Below are positions 16,918 to 25,753 of a stretch of DNA of 41,524 nucleotides, piece by piece. Source of the stretch: Lachnospiraceae bacterium (lineage in GTDB: Bacteria; Bacillota; Clostridia; Lachnospirales; Lachnospiraceae); the NCBI GenBank assembly GCA_910575775.1, contig CAJTEY010000032.1, forward strand, positions 4,448-45,971, written 5' to 3'. The notes under the pieces were generated by a model. It was not told the origin of the DNA. It made no database searches and was given only the letters and a program-made list of their open reading frames with translations. Position 1 is the stretch's first letter, and each line of letters starts with the position of its first letter. Position numbers and translations under genes: made by a program.

Positions 16918-18207
16918 TTACTCCTGCGCATAATATTTGTTGTAATCCTTATCCGTGGCTGCCGCCGCCGCATCCAGCGCTTCCTTCGCGTCCACGCCCG
17001 TAAAGATATTTAGCATTGCCTCCGAAAATTCCGCCGACAGCACGCTGTAGGAAGGTGTTCTCGGTCTCGGGTGCCCGGTCTCCATAAGCTGTTCCTTGAT
17101 CATGGAGCGCGGATACTCATTGTACTCCGTCAGCACGTCATAACTGGATTTTCGTGTAGGCGGTTTCGATATTGCCTTCGCGTAAGTGGTGACATTCTCC
17201 TCGGAAAACAGAAACCTCAACACCTCTTTGGCCGCCTCCATATCCTGGGTGTTTTTTGTCACGGAAGCCGCCCAGTCCCCGGTGGGGGAGGAGAGGATTC
17301 CGTTTTCAGCCACAGGGAAATAAGTGATGCCCCAGTTCAAATCGGGATAATCGTTCTCAAGGGTCGCCACCTCCCAGGAGCCGCCCAGCATTGTGGCCGC
17401 CCGCTCGTTGTGAAACTCCTTCTGGATCGGGTCAATGTTGGCATAGCCGCCCTGAATCAGGCTGTTTAAAAATTCCGCCGCCTCCACTCCCTCCGGGCTG
17501 TTGATATAGCCGTCGGCCTGACTGCCGTCCTCACTCACCAGATCCGTACCGTTGGATATCCAGAACTGCTCCAGAACATAGGGAAGTCCTTCTCCCTTGT
17601 CCATGATAATGTTCGTGCCGACCACACCGTCCTTCGTCAGCTTTTTCGCCGCCTCATAAAACTCCGTCCACGTCCACGCTTCCTCTTTCGACTGCGGTAT
17701 GCGTATGCCGGCTTCCTCCAGCATATCCGCATTGTAGAACAAAGCTACCGAACTTTCCGTCGCTCCCACCGCATAAATTTTCCCGTCATATGTATTCTGT
17801 TGTTTGGAGGAATCCAGAAAATCGTCCCATTCCGCCTCCGTAAAAAGATCGTCCAGAGGAAGGGTGATTTCATTCGCCGCATAGACAGATACCGTGGGGC
17901 CGTCCACGAAGAGAATGTCCGGCAGATCGTTGGAGGTGATCGCCGCATTGATCTTATCCTCGTAGGCGTAGGAATCCGCCCGCACAATGGCCTCTCTCTG
18001 CAGATGGATCCTGCCTTTATGCGCCTGATTGAACGCATCTATTTTTTCCGTCCACCACTCCTCGATGGCAGGCTCATCCGTCGGACTCCACACCGTGATG
18101 ACCGACTCCCCGTCCTCGTTGACCCGCTCCTTCACCTGTCCGCATCCCACACACAGACTGCCGGCCAGCATGGCTGTAAGTACAGCCGCAACCACTCTTT
18201 TCTTCAT
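16918..18207 (-). CDS. Sugar-binding lipoprotein of the CUT1 transporter
   Basis: This is a 429-aa extracellular solute-binding protein (family 1, MalE-like). A type II signal peptide ends in SLCVGC with the lipidated Cys22, so it should be anchored outside the membrane. The body has the alternating alpha/beta pattern of the family with segments such as VWSPTDEP, NDLPDILFVDG and LGGSWEVATL. It captures the oligosaccharide and delivers it to the two permeases encoded downstream. The link to a cytoplasmic GH32 enzyme suggests a short fructan, sucrose or related beta-fructoside as substrate. It starts 53 nt after the GH32 gene. Confidence 0.93.
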   Translation of the reverse strand: MKKRVVAAVLTAMLAGSLCVGCGQVKERVNEDGESVITVWSPTDEPAIEEWWTEKIDAFNQAHKGRIHLQREAIVRADSYAYEDKINAAITSNDLPDILFVDGPTVSVYAANEITLPLDDLFTEAEWDDFLDSSKQQNTYDGKIYAVGATESSVALFYNADMLEEAGIRIPQSKEEAWTWTEFYEAAKKLTKDGVVGTNIIMDKGEGLPYVLEQFWISNGTDLVSEDGSQADGYINSPEGVEAAEFLNSLIQGGYANIDPIQKEFHNERAATMLGGSWEVATLENDYPDLNWGITYFPVAENGILSSPTGDWAASVTKNTQDMEAAKEVLRFLFSEENVTTYAKAISKPPTRKSSYDVLTEYNEYPRSMIKEQLMETGHPRPRTPSYSVLSAEFSEAMLNIFTGVDAKEALDAAAAATDKDYNKYYAQE

Positions 18208-18260
18208 CTTGACCGCTCCTTTCTTCTCTGCCTCACACCACTTTTATATTCACTGCTTTT

Positions 18261-19940
18261 CTAATGCCAGATGGACTTCATGCCGGCCACTTCCACCCAT
18301 GCGACATGTTCCGGCACGTCAGCGTCCAGCGCAAAACACCCGTCTGCGGAACTGTTGTAGAACACTTTTGTTCCTGCCGCCTCTCCCTCGTTGACATAGA
18401 CTTCCGCCGTGCGTCCGTCCACATAGATTTCCAGAGTCCTGACTTCCTCCACATCCGCCCTGAAACGGATGCCTTCACTCTTCACGCCCTTTGTCACGAG
18501 GCGCAGCCCGTCCTTATCATTGACCAGGGAAAGTTCCCTCTCTCCGTCCTTTCCGAGCAGAATGGTGAAACAGGTGTTTTTGTCAAACTTAATTTCCGCC
18601 CGGTACGCGTTTCCCTCTATCTCTGGAAGAGACAGGTTCTCTCCCCTGCCCCGGGCGAGCGCTGCGCCTTTCACCGAATCCATTTCACGCACCGGCATCA
18701 TGTACAGCTTTCCGTTTTTCACATGAAGCTCTCTCGGTATCGTCATGCTTCCATATGCGCCATTCTCGTCCGCCGCATGCTCCTCATAAAAATCAGAAAT
18801 CCAGCCGATGCTGATCCGCCTGCCCTGATGCGCAAAGCTCTGCATCGCATAGCAGTTGCTTCCGAAATCAAACCAGCCATCGCTTTCTATCTCAAATTCG
18901 CGATTATGCCAGGTTCCCGTGTAATATCTGCTCATCTGATATCTTCCGCATTCGTCACGGTGCTCCATCCATGCACCTATTGCCACATATTTCCCGTCCA
19001 GCTCCATAAAGTCAGGACACTCAAAACAGCGCACTTTCTCGCGCTCCTCCACAAGCAGAGGATGTACATACTCCCACTGTTCTCCGTCTCTGGATTCATA
19101 TAGGAGAATCGCGCCCTTCCCCTCTATGGCGCTGCCAAGCGCCATGTACCAGCGGTCATTTGCGCGCAGTACTTTGGGATCCCTGAAATCAAAGGACGCG
19201 CCTTCCGGCGGCTGGCCGATCACACACGTTTCCTCCGAAAAATGGATCATGTCGCGGCTTTTCATCATCCACTGCTGTTCCACCGTGTCCTCACCGTCCT
19301 GCAGCGGCCCCTTATGTCTGGTCAGATAAAATACAACCTCCTCCTCAGAAGCCACGGCACAGCCTGAAAATGCGCCGCCTTTCCATTCCTCCGGCCTTTC
19401 CAGAATCTCCTCCTGGGGGGCGAGCACAACGGGGAGATGAACCCAGTGTACCAGATCCCGGCTGGCCGCATGGCCCCAGTACATGTTGGACCACTGCTGC
19501 CCGTGCGGGTTAAACTGATAAAACATATGGTAATATCCCTGGAACCAGCACAGGCCGTTTGGATCATTCATCCAGTTTTTCCACGGAGAGAAGTGATAGC
19601 TTTCACGCGACGGCCTGTCGTACCACGCCGCCTGGTCCGGCACATAAAACCTGTCATCCGCCGGATTTTTCTCCAGATAACACACCCCTTCCTCCAGCAT
19701 ATCCCCGCTGCCGCTCAGATAGCAGAGCGACACCTCGCATTCCTCACTGTAGATTTCATAGTCCGTATTCTGTTTTAGCGGGATTTTAAGCCACGCAAAA
19801 TAGGTTCTGCCAGCCGGCTTCTCCACACTCTGCACAGAGCCGTCTGCATTTCTGGACAGAACACGGATTTTACCTCCGTCAGCCGTCTGCTTCGCAAAGA
19901 TCTCCAGACAGGTATGATTCTTCGTATTTACCTTTTTCAT
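18261..19940 (-). CDS. Glycoside hydrolase family 32 (beta-fructosidase, sucrose/fructan type)
   Basis: The 559-aa protein has the GH32 five-bladed propeller (about 112-420) and a C-terminal beta-sandwich (about 430-559). The catalytic nucleophile is Asp126 in WMNDPNG, the transition-state stabiliser is Asp254 in FRDPK, and the acid/base is Glu307 in ECPD. About 110 N-terminal residues form an extra beta-rich region. There is no signal peptide, so it acts in the cytoplasm on sugar imported by the CUT1 system. It releases terminal fructose from sucrose or fructo-oligosaccharides; the exact specificity is not readable. It is the first gene of the LacI-controlled operon, with a 5' leader of about 140 nt. 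Confidence 0.93.
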   Translation of the reverse strand: MKKVNTKNHTCLEIFAKQTADGGKIRVLSRNADGSVQSVEKPAGRTYFAWLKIPLKQNTDYEIYSEECEVSLCYLSGSGDMLEEGVCYLEKNPADDRFYVPDQAAWYDRPSRESYHFSPWKNWMNDPNGLCWFQGYYHMFYQFNPHGQQWSNMYWGHAASRDLVHWVHLPVVLAPQEEILERPEEWKGGAFSGCAVASEEEVVFYLTRHKGPLQDGEDTVEQQWMMKSRDMIHFSEETCVIGQPPEGASFDFRDPKVLRANDRWYMALGSAIEGKGAILLYESRDGEQWEYVHPLLVEEREKVRCFECPDFMELDGKYVAIGAWMEHRDECGRYQMSRYYTGTWHNREFEIESDGWFDFGSNCYAMQSFAHQGRRISIGWISDFYEEHAADENGAYGSMTIPRELHVKNGKLYMMPVREMDSVKGAALARGRGENLSLPEIEGNAYRAEIKFDKNTCFTILLGKDGERELSLVNDKDGLRLVTKGVKSEGIRFRADVEEVRTLEIYVDGRTAEVYVNEGEAAGTKVFYNSSADGCFALDADVPEHVAWVEVAGMKSIWH

Positions 19941-19984
19941 ATTTCCTCCTTTCCGATTTTCTGCTGTATTTTCCGGCTCATATA

Positions 19985-19998
19985 TAGAACCGTTTCCA
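19985..19998 (-). promoter_or_regulatory. Second LacI-type operator candidate
   Basis: TAGAACCGTTTCCA is an imperfect copy of the palindrome at 20064-20077. The centres are about 79 bp apart, and this copy lies in the leader of the GH32 mRNA. It could act as an auxiliary operator for looping. Confidence 0.5.
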
Positions 19999-20063
19999 CA
20001 TCCATTTTTGTCTATTTATTGTTGCCTTTCATTTTTTATCCACTATTTATATCTTTATTTTAG

Positions 20064-20077
20064 TGGAACCCGTTCCA
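20064..20077 (-). promoter_or_regulatory. LacI-type operator over the GH32 start site
   Basis: TGGAAC-CC-GTTCCA is a perfect 6+6 palindrome located just downstream of the -10 box, over the predicted transcription start. This is where a LacI-family repressor, such as the one encoded upstream, would block initiation. Confidence 0.7.
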
Positions 20078-20085
20078 TGTCTATG

Positions 20086-20114
20086 ATTATATTTCCATTC
20101 CAACCGTTTGTCAA
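20086..20114 (-). promoter_or_regulatory. Sigma-A promoter of the GH32-CUT1 operon
   Basis: Minus-strand TTGACA (20114-20109), 17 bp, TATAAT (20091-20086). The start is expected near 20079, inside the operator region, about 140 nt before the GH32 ATG. Confidence 0.85.
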
Positions 20115-20147
20115 TTACCCTGCCGCATTTTTTACCCTATACACAAA

Positions 20148-20191
20148 AAAGCAGGGGATGTTTTTGTATAGATTGCACAACCCCTGCTTTC
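20148..20191 (-). terminator. Terminator of the lacI-family gene
   Basis: AAAGCAGGGG (20148-20157) pairs with CCCCTGCTTT (20182-20191); on the minus strand the 3' arm is followed by TTTTTTG. It lies 60 nt past the repressor stop and upstream of the GH32 promoter. Confidence 0.75.
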
Positions 20192-20251
20192 CTTTTTCAT
20201 TTATCTCTGAAACGGACTCCATCCATACGGCCTTACCACAGCGCTACACCG

Positions 20252-21238
20252 TCATCCCGCGTACCTGGTCGTCCCCCCGTAGCAGATCTCCACATTCAAA
20301 ATCTGCCTGTGGAGAATGTCCCTTCTCTGTTCAATCTGGTCGAGCAGCGTACTCACAGAAACTTCCGCCAGCAGCGACGTGTTCTGTCTCACCGCGGTGA
20401 CATGGGGGTAAACCATCTGCGTGACGCTGGTGGCGTCAAACCCGACCAGGCTGATATCTTCGGGAATCCGCATCCCTCTTTTTCCGGCCGTGTTCATGCA
20501 TGCCACTACACCCAGATCCCCGGAGAAAATCCCGTCCGCATCGGGAAACTCGTCTAACAGTCTGCTGGCCGCTTCGCAGAAAGCTTCCCAGCCGAACACA
20601 TTCCAGTCCATAGATACTGTCTCCACGTTCACCCCGTGTTCTTCGAGCGTTCTCTGAAATGCCGTGTGTCTTTCGTTTGCCAGAATATGAGGAGACACCC
20701 CGGCAATCTGTATCACATTCTTTCGTCCATCGCGGATCATCAGTTCCGCAGCCATTTTTCCGCCTGCGGCATGGTCACTTCCCACAATAGGAATTTTAGG
20801 CCCAAAGTCACGGTCGATGGAGACAATCGGTTTCTCGTGTCTCAGATATTCCTCTCCGTCAAGACAGTGGGAACCCGTAATAATGCCATCCACGATATTG
20901 CGCTCCAGCATATCCAGGTATTCTCTCTCTCTGTCGCTGACCCCTACCGCATTACAGACCATCGTTTTATAGCCCTGTCTGTACAGCTCCATCTCTATGT
21001 TTTTCACCAGACAGGAAAAGAAAGGATGATCCAGATCCGGCACAATCACGCCCACAATCCCGCTTTTGTTGCGGAACAGATTCCGCGCCAGTTCATTGGG
21101 GGTATAGTTCAGTTTCTGCACTGCCTTATCTATTTTCTTTTTTGTCTCCGGCGAAACGTAGCCGGTATTGTTCATTGCCCGGGACACCGTCCCAACGCCG
21201 ACTCCGGCTTCCTTCGCCACATCCCTGATACTAGCCAT
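20252..21238 (-). CDS. LacI-family transcriptional repressor
   Basis: The protein has 328 aa from MASIRDVAKEAGVG. The N-terminal HTH (about 2-50) has the family hallmark VGVGTVSRAMNN and the hinge helix sequence LARNLFRNKS. The rest is a periplasmic-binding-protein-like effector domain (about 60-328) for a sugar or sugar phosphate. It lies upstream of the GH32-CUT1 operon, whose promoter carries a fitting palindrome, so it most likely represses that operon until the sugar is present. The start is uncertain: an ATG 18 nt upstream (21256) is possible, but homologous proteins begin with the MASIRDVA-like segment and neither start has an ideal ribosome site. Confidence 0.93.
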   Translation of the reverse strand: MASIRDVAKEAGVGVGTVSRAMNNTGYVSPETKKKIDKAVQKLNYTPNELARNLFRNKSGIVGVIVPDLDHPFFSCLVKNIEMELYRQGYKTMVCNAVGVSDREREYLDMLERNIVDGIITGSHCLDGEEYLRHEKPIVSIDRDFGPKIPIVGSDHAAGGKMAAELMIRDGRKNVIQIAGVSPHILANERHTAFQRTLEEHGVNVETVSMDWNVFGWEAFCEAASRLLDEFPDADGIFSGDLGVVACMNTAGKRGMRIPEDISLVGFDATSVTQMVYPHVTAVRQNTSLLAEVSVSTLLDQIEQRRDILHRQILNVEICYGGTTRYAG

Positions 21239-21367
21239 GCTTTCTGTCCCTGTCATCCTTTCCCAAATCTCACTTACCAGTCTATCACTGCCCCTCTCAA
21301 AATGACAAGACTCACTTTCCTTTTCTTCGCAAATAATACCCCATTTCCTGCAAAGCGTTCTTTTACC

Positions 21368-21397
21368 TTGACACTTTTATGCCGGATATAGTATCTT
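21368..21397 (+). promoter_or_regulatory. Probable promoter of the GGDEF gene
   Basis: TTGACA (21368-21373), 18 bp and TATCTT (21392-21397) lie 80 nt upstream of the ATG. The -10 is weak. The ATG at 21477 is preceded by AAAAGGAGACTTTC. Confidence 0.5.
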
Positions 21398-21476
21398 ATG
21401 AAGAAGTCAATTATAAAATATAAATTATGTAAACCAATTCAGATGATAACATATTTTCCCCGAAAAGGAGACTTTC

Positions 21477-23375
21477 ATGCAGACTCTTAAACGAATCATC
21501 AGCCATTATATGCGGTCCGTCACCCTGCTTCTGGTAATCGCCCTTCTTGGGCTGCTTCTGTATTTCCAGATCACATATGAGCGGCGGCAGGCTTATGAAG
21601 CTGCCACAGAAAGCTTTTACCGAATCGAGCAGCTCATGGAAAAAAATCAGGAAGAGCTTGTGGAAACCAAAAAGGCTTACCGGCAGACCTGTCTGCACAA
21701 TGCGGAGGCCATCTCCTACATGATCGAAGACGATCCTTCCGTTCTGGACAGTGTGGATGAGCTGCAAAAAATCGCCGCCCTTATGGAGGTGGACGAAATC
21801 CATATTTTCGATACCACCGGCCGCATTTACGCGGGAACACACCCGGAATACTACGACTATACCTTTGACTCCGGCGAACAGATGATGTTTTTCAAGCCCA
21901 TGCTCACAGATAAATCGCTCCGTCTTGTACAGGAGATCACACCCAACACGGCGGAGGCAAAACTGATGCAGTATTCCGCGCTGTGGAACCGGGATGAAAG
22001 CTTTATCGTCCAGGTCGGTATGAAACCCGCCAATGTACTGAAGGCTGCGGAAAAAAATGATCTCTCCTACATTTTTTCACTGTTCCGCGTCAATCCCGAT
22101 GCCAGTTATTACGCTGCCAACATGGAAACCGGGAAAATCGTCGGCTCCACCGATCTGTCCAGCGTCGGAAAAAACCTTTCGGAAATCGGACTCAGCCTCG
22201 AAAAGGCTGCCGCCTGCAAAAAGGGATTCCTCGCAACTGTAAACGGAGAACGTTCCTTCTGTGTATTCACGCAAGCCGGCGAAAACCTGATCGGCCGGAT
22301 TATCTCCTGCCAGAATCTGTACCACCGCATCCCCTCCACCACGGCTGTGCTTACCGTATGCCTCATCACCATTGCCATGATTCTGTCCTCCGTGGTCATC
22401 CGTTATATGAACCTGTATGTGGTCGGCGGCATCCACAGCATCAATGAAAAACTGCACAGCATCGCCCTTGGAAATCTGGATGAAACTGTAGATATCCAGA
22501 GCAGCGTGGAGTTTTCGCAACTGAGCAGCTATATTAACCATATGAAAAAGAGCATTCTGGACAGTAACAAGAAAATGTCCTACGTCCTCGGCAAAACCAA
22601 TATGTACATCGGCGTATACGAGTACAACCGCCATATGAAGAGAGTCCGCATCACCGAACATGTGCCGAGAATCCTTTCCCTGGAATCCGGGGAAGCCGAG
22701 CGGCTCTGTGCGGATTATCAGGCATTCCGGGAGTTCATTGCCGGGCTGCGCGAACATCCCCTGGCTGACGAAGCCTGTGTTTTTTCCAGCCGGGGGCGCT
22801 ATGTCAAATTGGAGGAAATCACTGAGCGGGATGAGATTTTCGGCGTTATTATCGACGTGACGGAAGAAATCAAACGGCGTAAAAAGATCGAGGCCGAACG
22901 CGACTTTGATCCGCTGACCGGCCTGTATAACCGGCGGGGACTGGAGGAGAGACTCTCCGCCCTGTTCCGTGATCCCCATGCGCTTGGCCACAGCGCGGTC
23001 ATCATGGTCGACGCGGATAATCTGAAAATGATCAACGACACCTACGGCCATGACGCCGGAGACGTCTATCTGCGGGCAATCGCCGGACTGTTTCGTGATT
23101 TCGGACCGAAAAGCTGTGTGTCCGCAAGACTCGGCGGCGATGAGTTTGTCCTGTTCCTATACGGATATGACAGCGGGCAGGAATTGCTCGATACGGCTGC
23201 TCTTCTGGAAGACATGCAAAACCACAGTTTCGCTGATCTGAACGGCCAGGTACGGGTTCCCCTCCGCTTTTCCTTCGGCTGCTGCCTGACCGGGCAGTCT
23301 GCAGACTACGAAAAGCTGATGAAGGAAGCGGATGAAAAGATGTATGAAAACAAGAGAGAACGGAAAAAACAGTAG
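21477..23375 (+). CDS. Membrane diguanylate cyclase (Cache-like sensor, HAMP, PAS-like, GGDEF)
   Basis: In this 632-aa protein TM1 is at about 15-31, a Cache-like extracytoplasmic sensor at about 32-280, TM2 at about 285-307, HAMP-like at 308-362 and a PAS-like segment at about 365-470. The GGDEF domain is at about 472-632, with DPLTGLYNRRG, DADNLKMINDTYGHDAGD and an intact GGDEF at 553-557. The active-site signature predicts synthesis of cyclic-di-GMP from GTP. No RxxD inhibitory site is found five residues upstream of GGDEF, so classic product inhibition is not expected. It is transcribed divergently from the LacI gene. Two HD-GYP proteins in the che operon would oppose its activity. Confidence 0.92.
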   Translation: MQTLKRIISHYMRSVTLLLVIALLGLLLYFQITYERRQAYEAATESFYRIEQLMEKNQEELVETKKAYRQTCLHNAEAISYMIEDDPSVLDSVDELQKIAALMEVDEIHIFDTTGRIYAGTHPEYYDYTFDSGEQMMFFKPMLTDKSLRLVQEITPNTAEAKLMQYSALWNRDESFIVQVGMKPANVLKAAEKNDLSYIFSLFRVNPDASYYAANMETGKIVGSTDLSSVGKNLSEIGLSLEKAAACKKGFLATVNGERSFCVFTQAGENLIGRIISCQNLYHRIPSTTAVLTVCLITIAMILSSVVIRYMNLYVVGGIHSINEKLHSIALGNLDETVDIQSSVEFSQLSSYINHMKKSILDSNKKMSYVLGKTNMYIGVYEYNRHMKRVRITEHVPRILSLESGEAERLCADYQAFREFIAGLREHPLADEACVFSSRGRYVKLEEITERDEIFGVIIDVTEEIKRRKKIEAERDFDPLTGLYNRRGLEERLSALFRDPHALGHSAVIMVDADNLKMINDTYGHDAGDVYLRAIAGLFRDFGPKSCVSARLGGDEFVLFLYGYDSGQELLDTAALLEDMQNHSFADLNGQVRVPLRFSFGCCLTGQSADYEKLMKEADEKMYENKRERKKQ

Positions 23376-23380
23376 GTCAG

Positions 23381-23416
23381 CAAAGGCTGCCGCCCTGAGG
23401 GCGACAGCCTTTGCCA
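23381..23416. terminator. Bidirectional terminator between converging genes
   Basis: GCAAAGGCTGCCGCCC and GGGCGACAGCCTTTGC form a long stem (one mismatch) with a very short loop, between the GGDEF stop (23375) and the HD gene stop (23432). Both genes point into it. Confidence 0.75.
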
Positions 23417-23431
23417 TACCTCCGTAAACAA

Positions 23432-24004
23432 TTACCTGTTTTTCATCTCCGCAGCCACGGATTCCTCACAGCTTCTCATTGCCTGGATCGTTCTGTCAAA
23501 CAGGTCATCTAACTCCCAGCCGAGCATCTCCGCTCCCTGGGCAATGACTTCCCTGGAACATCCGGCCGCAAACTTCTTGTCCTTAAACTTCTTTTTCAGA
23601 CTCTTGACTTCCATATCCATCGTACTCTTAGAGGGACGCATGAGAGCGCAGGACCAGATCAGTCCCGTCAGCTCGTCCGCCGCAAAGAGCACTTTCTCCA
23701 TCTCAAGCTTCGGCTCATCCTCACTGCACAATCCAAAGCCGTGGGAGCAGACCGCATAGATCATGTCCTCACCCACACCTCCCTCGCGCAGAAGCTCCGG
23801 CGCTTTCTTGCAGTGCTCCTCGGGATAAAGCTCGAAGTCAATATCGTGCAGGAGCCCGGTTATCCCCCAGAACTCCTCCTCCGCTCCATAGCCCAGTTCC
23901 TTCGCATACCAGCGCATCACGCCTTCCACCGTCAGGGCATGCTGGATATGGAACGGCTCCTTGTTGTATTTCTCCAAAAGCGCAAGCGCCTGTTCCCGGG
24001 TCAC
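23432..24004 (-). CDS. HD-superfamily phosphohydrolase
   Basis: The protein has 190 aa from GTG 24004 (reads TREQALALLEKYNKEPFH). The HD motif is in GLLHDIDF, with upstream His residues in FHIQHALTVEG as further metal ligands. Proteins of this type are stand-alone HD-domain metal-dependent hydrolases often acting on nucleotides, but no substrate can be assigned. I prefer the GTG because AAGGAG lies 6 nt upstream. The in-frame ATG at 24085 would add 27 residues and has no ribosome site. The gene is the last chromosomal gene before the mobile element, so its original promoter region may have been separated by the insertion. Confidence 0.8.
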   Translation of the reverse strand: MTREQALALLEKYNKEPFHIQHALTVEGVMRWYAKELGYGAEEEFWGITGLLHDIDFELYPEEHCKKAPELLREGGVGEDMIYAVCSHGFGLCSEDEPKLEMEKVLFAADELTGLIWSCALMRPSKSTMDMEVKSLKKKFKDKKFAAGCSREVIAQGAEMLGWELDDLFDRTIQAMRSCEESVAAEMKNR

Positions 24005-24085
24005 GCTGCTCTCCTTCACCTCGCCGCCCGCCGGCTTCTTCACGGTCCTGACCGTGTCGGAAGGTTTCTTGTCCAGGCTTTTCAT

Positions 24086-24267
24086 CGTGGGGATTTCTTA
24101 TCACTTTATTTTAAAATGACTTATTTCCCTTTATTAAGCCACTTTTCGGCATCTTACAATCAGTCAAATAACACTTTTAAACTGATTAAAGCACCCGAAT
24201 TTGTCGTACCCTTGTCGTATGGCACACAATTTGTCGTACTCTCTGTCAGTCCTAGCCGGACTCTTTC
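24086..24267. other. Left-end (attachment) region of the mobile element
   Basis: This AT-rich, gene-free stretch lies between the last chromosomal gene and the integrase. Its inner half holds three integrase arm-type repeats (24201-24239). The exact attachment core cannot be fixed, because the other end of the element is outside the window and the empty site is unknown; it should lie within about 24086-24200. Confidence 0.6.
24201..24239 (+). repeat. Three direct repeats TTGTCGTA(C/T)
   Basis: TTGTCGTAC 24201-24209, TTGTCGTAT 24212-24220 and TTGTCGTAC 24231-24239 lie 11 and 19 bp apart. Tn916-type integrases have an N-terminal domain that binds short direct repeats near the element ends; position, orientation and spacing fit that role. 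Confidence 0.7.
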
Positions 24268-25509
24268 CTAAAATACATCTAATTTGTGTGCTAAGTTTTG
24301 AATTGCTTCCTGCTTCTTTGCATCGGTGACTTCCGCATAAATGTCCATCGTGGTTTCAATGTTGGCGTGTCCCATGATCGACTGGATCACCTTTAAATTT
24401 GTTTCATTCTCGCAAAACCTTGAGCAAAAGGTATGCCTCAAATGATGACATGAGAAATGTGGTATTAGCACTGGCTCCCTGTGCTGCTTGGAAGCGTTTA
24501 CCACTTCTTCTGCATTGTACGATTCGTATATACGCTTAATTGCCCGGTTGATAGACTGCGGATTATGGACATAGCCAAAACGGTTCATAAAAATAAATCC
24601 TTTCATACCGTCAATCTCCGTTTCATTAAACCCGTTTTCCTGCTGGTCTGCAAGTTCTGTCTGGAGTGCGTCATATACCGCATCCATCATCGGAATAATG
24701 CGTATACCTGCTTCTGTTTTTGGAAGTGATATAGAAAACGTACACATGGGATGTTCTTTATACTCTGTACTGTAATACACTAAACTGTGGTTGATGCTGA
24801 TTATCCGTTTTTCAAAATCCACATCTTCCCATCTGATTCCGATAGCTTCCCCTATCCGGCATCCCGTTCCTAACAAAAATTTAAACAAAGATGTCCAGCG
24901 GAAATACTTCGGACTGCTTTCTACATAGTTTATAAAGGCTCTCTGCTGTTCCAGAGTCAGAGCATGTCTTACGCCATGATTTTTCCCCGGCTGTTTTTTT
25001 ATCTGCGCCATAACTCCGTCACTTGGATTGTTGCGGATAATATCATCCCGCACTGCTAACTGAAATGTTGGGTGAAGAACCGTATGGATTGTTTCCAATG
25101 TGTTAATCTGCATTTCTTTGTCCTTCAGCAGATGCTGGTAAAACTGCAATACATCAGAAAATTTTATTGCTGCAATTTTTTTCCTGCCAAATCCATTCCT
25201 GATAAAACGGTCATACATATATTTGTAGTTCCTCATGGTTGTTCCCCTGAGTTCTGACTTTGTAGATATGTACCTGTCAAAAACAAAATTGACTGTTGCA
25301 CTGCCAGCCACATATGTATCCAATCCGTCTAACTGGTCTTTAATCAGTTTTTCTTCCCTCACACGCAGTTCCATAATATCCTTTGAGTATATGCTCCGGC
25401 GCTTTCCTTCCGGATCAGTATAAGTATATACATACTTGCCATCACAACTGCGCTGCGTTTCGCCTTTCCTTAAAACCCTCCCTTTATTATCCTTTCTTGA
25501 TTTTGCCAT
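24268..25509 (-). CDS. int: Tyrosine recombinase integrase (Tn916/Tn1549 type)
   Basis: The 413-aa integrase catalyses excision and integration of the element. An N-terminal AP2-like arm-binding domain (about 1-60, with YVYTYTDPEGKRRSIYSKD) comes first, then a SAM-like core-binding domain (about 70-170) and the catalytic domain (180-410). The active-site residues are visible: Arg218 in GTGCRIGE, Lys264 in SLPKTEAG, His355 and Arg358 in HHLRHT, His381 in MGHANIE and the nucleophile Tyr391. It is intact. It lies at the left end, with the arm repeats directly downstream of its stop, and follows the small RHH gene by about 30 nt. Confidence 0.96.
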   Translation of the reverse strand: MAKSRKDNKGRVLRKGETQRSCDGKYVYTYTDPEGKRRSIYSKDIMELRVREEKLIKDQLDGLDTYVAGSATVNFVFDRYISTKSELRGTTMRNYKYMYDRFIRNGFGRKKIAAIKFSDVLQFYQHLLKDKEMQINTLETIHTVLHPTFQLAVRDDIIRNNPSDGVMAQIKKQPGKNHGVRHALTLEQQRAFINYVESSPKYFRWTSLFKFLLGTGCRIGEAIGIRWEDVDFEKRIISINHSLVYYSTEYKEHPMCTFSISLPKTEAGIRIIPMMDAVYDALQTELADQQENGFNETEIDGMKGFIFMNRFGYVHNPQSINRAIKRIYESYNAEEVVNASKQHREPVLIPHFSCHHLRHTFCSRFCENETNLKVIQSIMGHANIETTMDIYAEVTDAKKQEAIQNLAHKLDVF

Positions 25510-25542
25510 CTCTGCTCCTTTCTCAAGGAAAGAGATTTCGTA

Positions 25543-25725
25543 CTAGCTGCTCAGGGTTTCTTCCATTGCATACTGCAAATCAATCCCCTTTTGTAGCACC
25601 TGCGTTATGGTCATGTCATGTTTGGACGCATATTCTCTGAGTTTTGCGGCTTCATCCTCTGTCAACTTTAATCCGATAAGATTCTTCTTCGGATTGTCCG
25701 ACTTTGGTCTGCCTGTCCTTGCCAC
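25543..25725 (-). CDS. Small ribbon-helix-helix DNA-binding protein
   Basis: The protein has 60 aa from a GTG start (reads ARTGRPKSDNPKKN). The N-terminal basic GRPK segment and the LIGLKLTEDEAAKLREYA strand-helix pattern are typical of CopG/Arc-like ribbon-helix-helix proteins. GGAGG lies 8 nt before GTG 25725, which decides the start; the longer frame to 25785 would cover the promoter. Two TAACTGAAA repeats in its own promoter suggest autoregulation. It is upstream of and co-directional with the integrase and could control integrase expression. Confidence 0.8.
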   Translation of the reverse strand: MARTGRPKSDNPKKNLIGLKLTEDEAAKLREYASKHDMTITQVLQKGIDLQYAMEETLSS

Positions 25726-25753
25726 AATATACACCTCCATCCATTTCATAATC

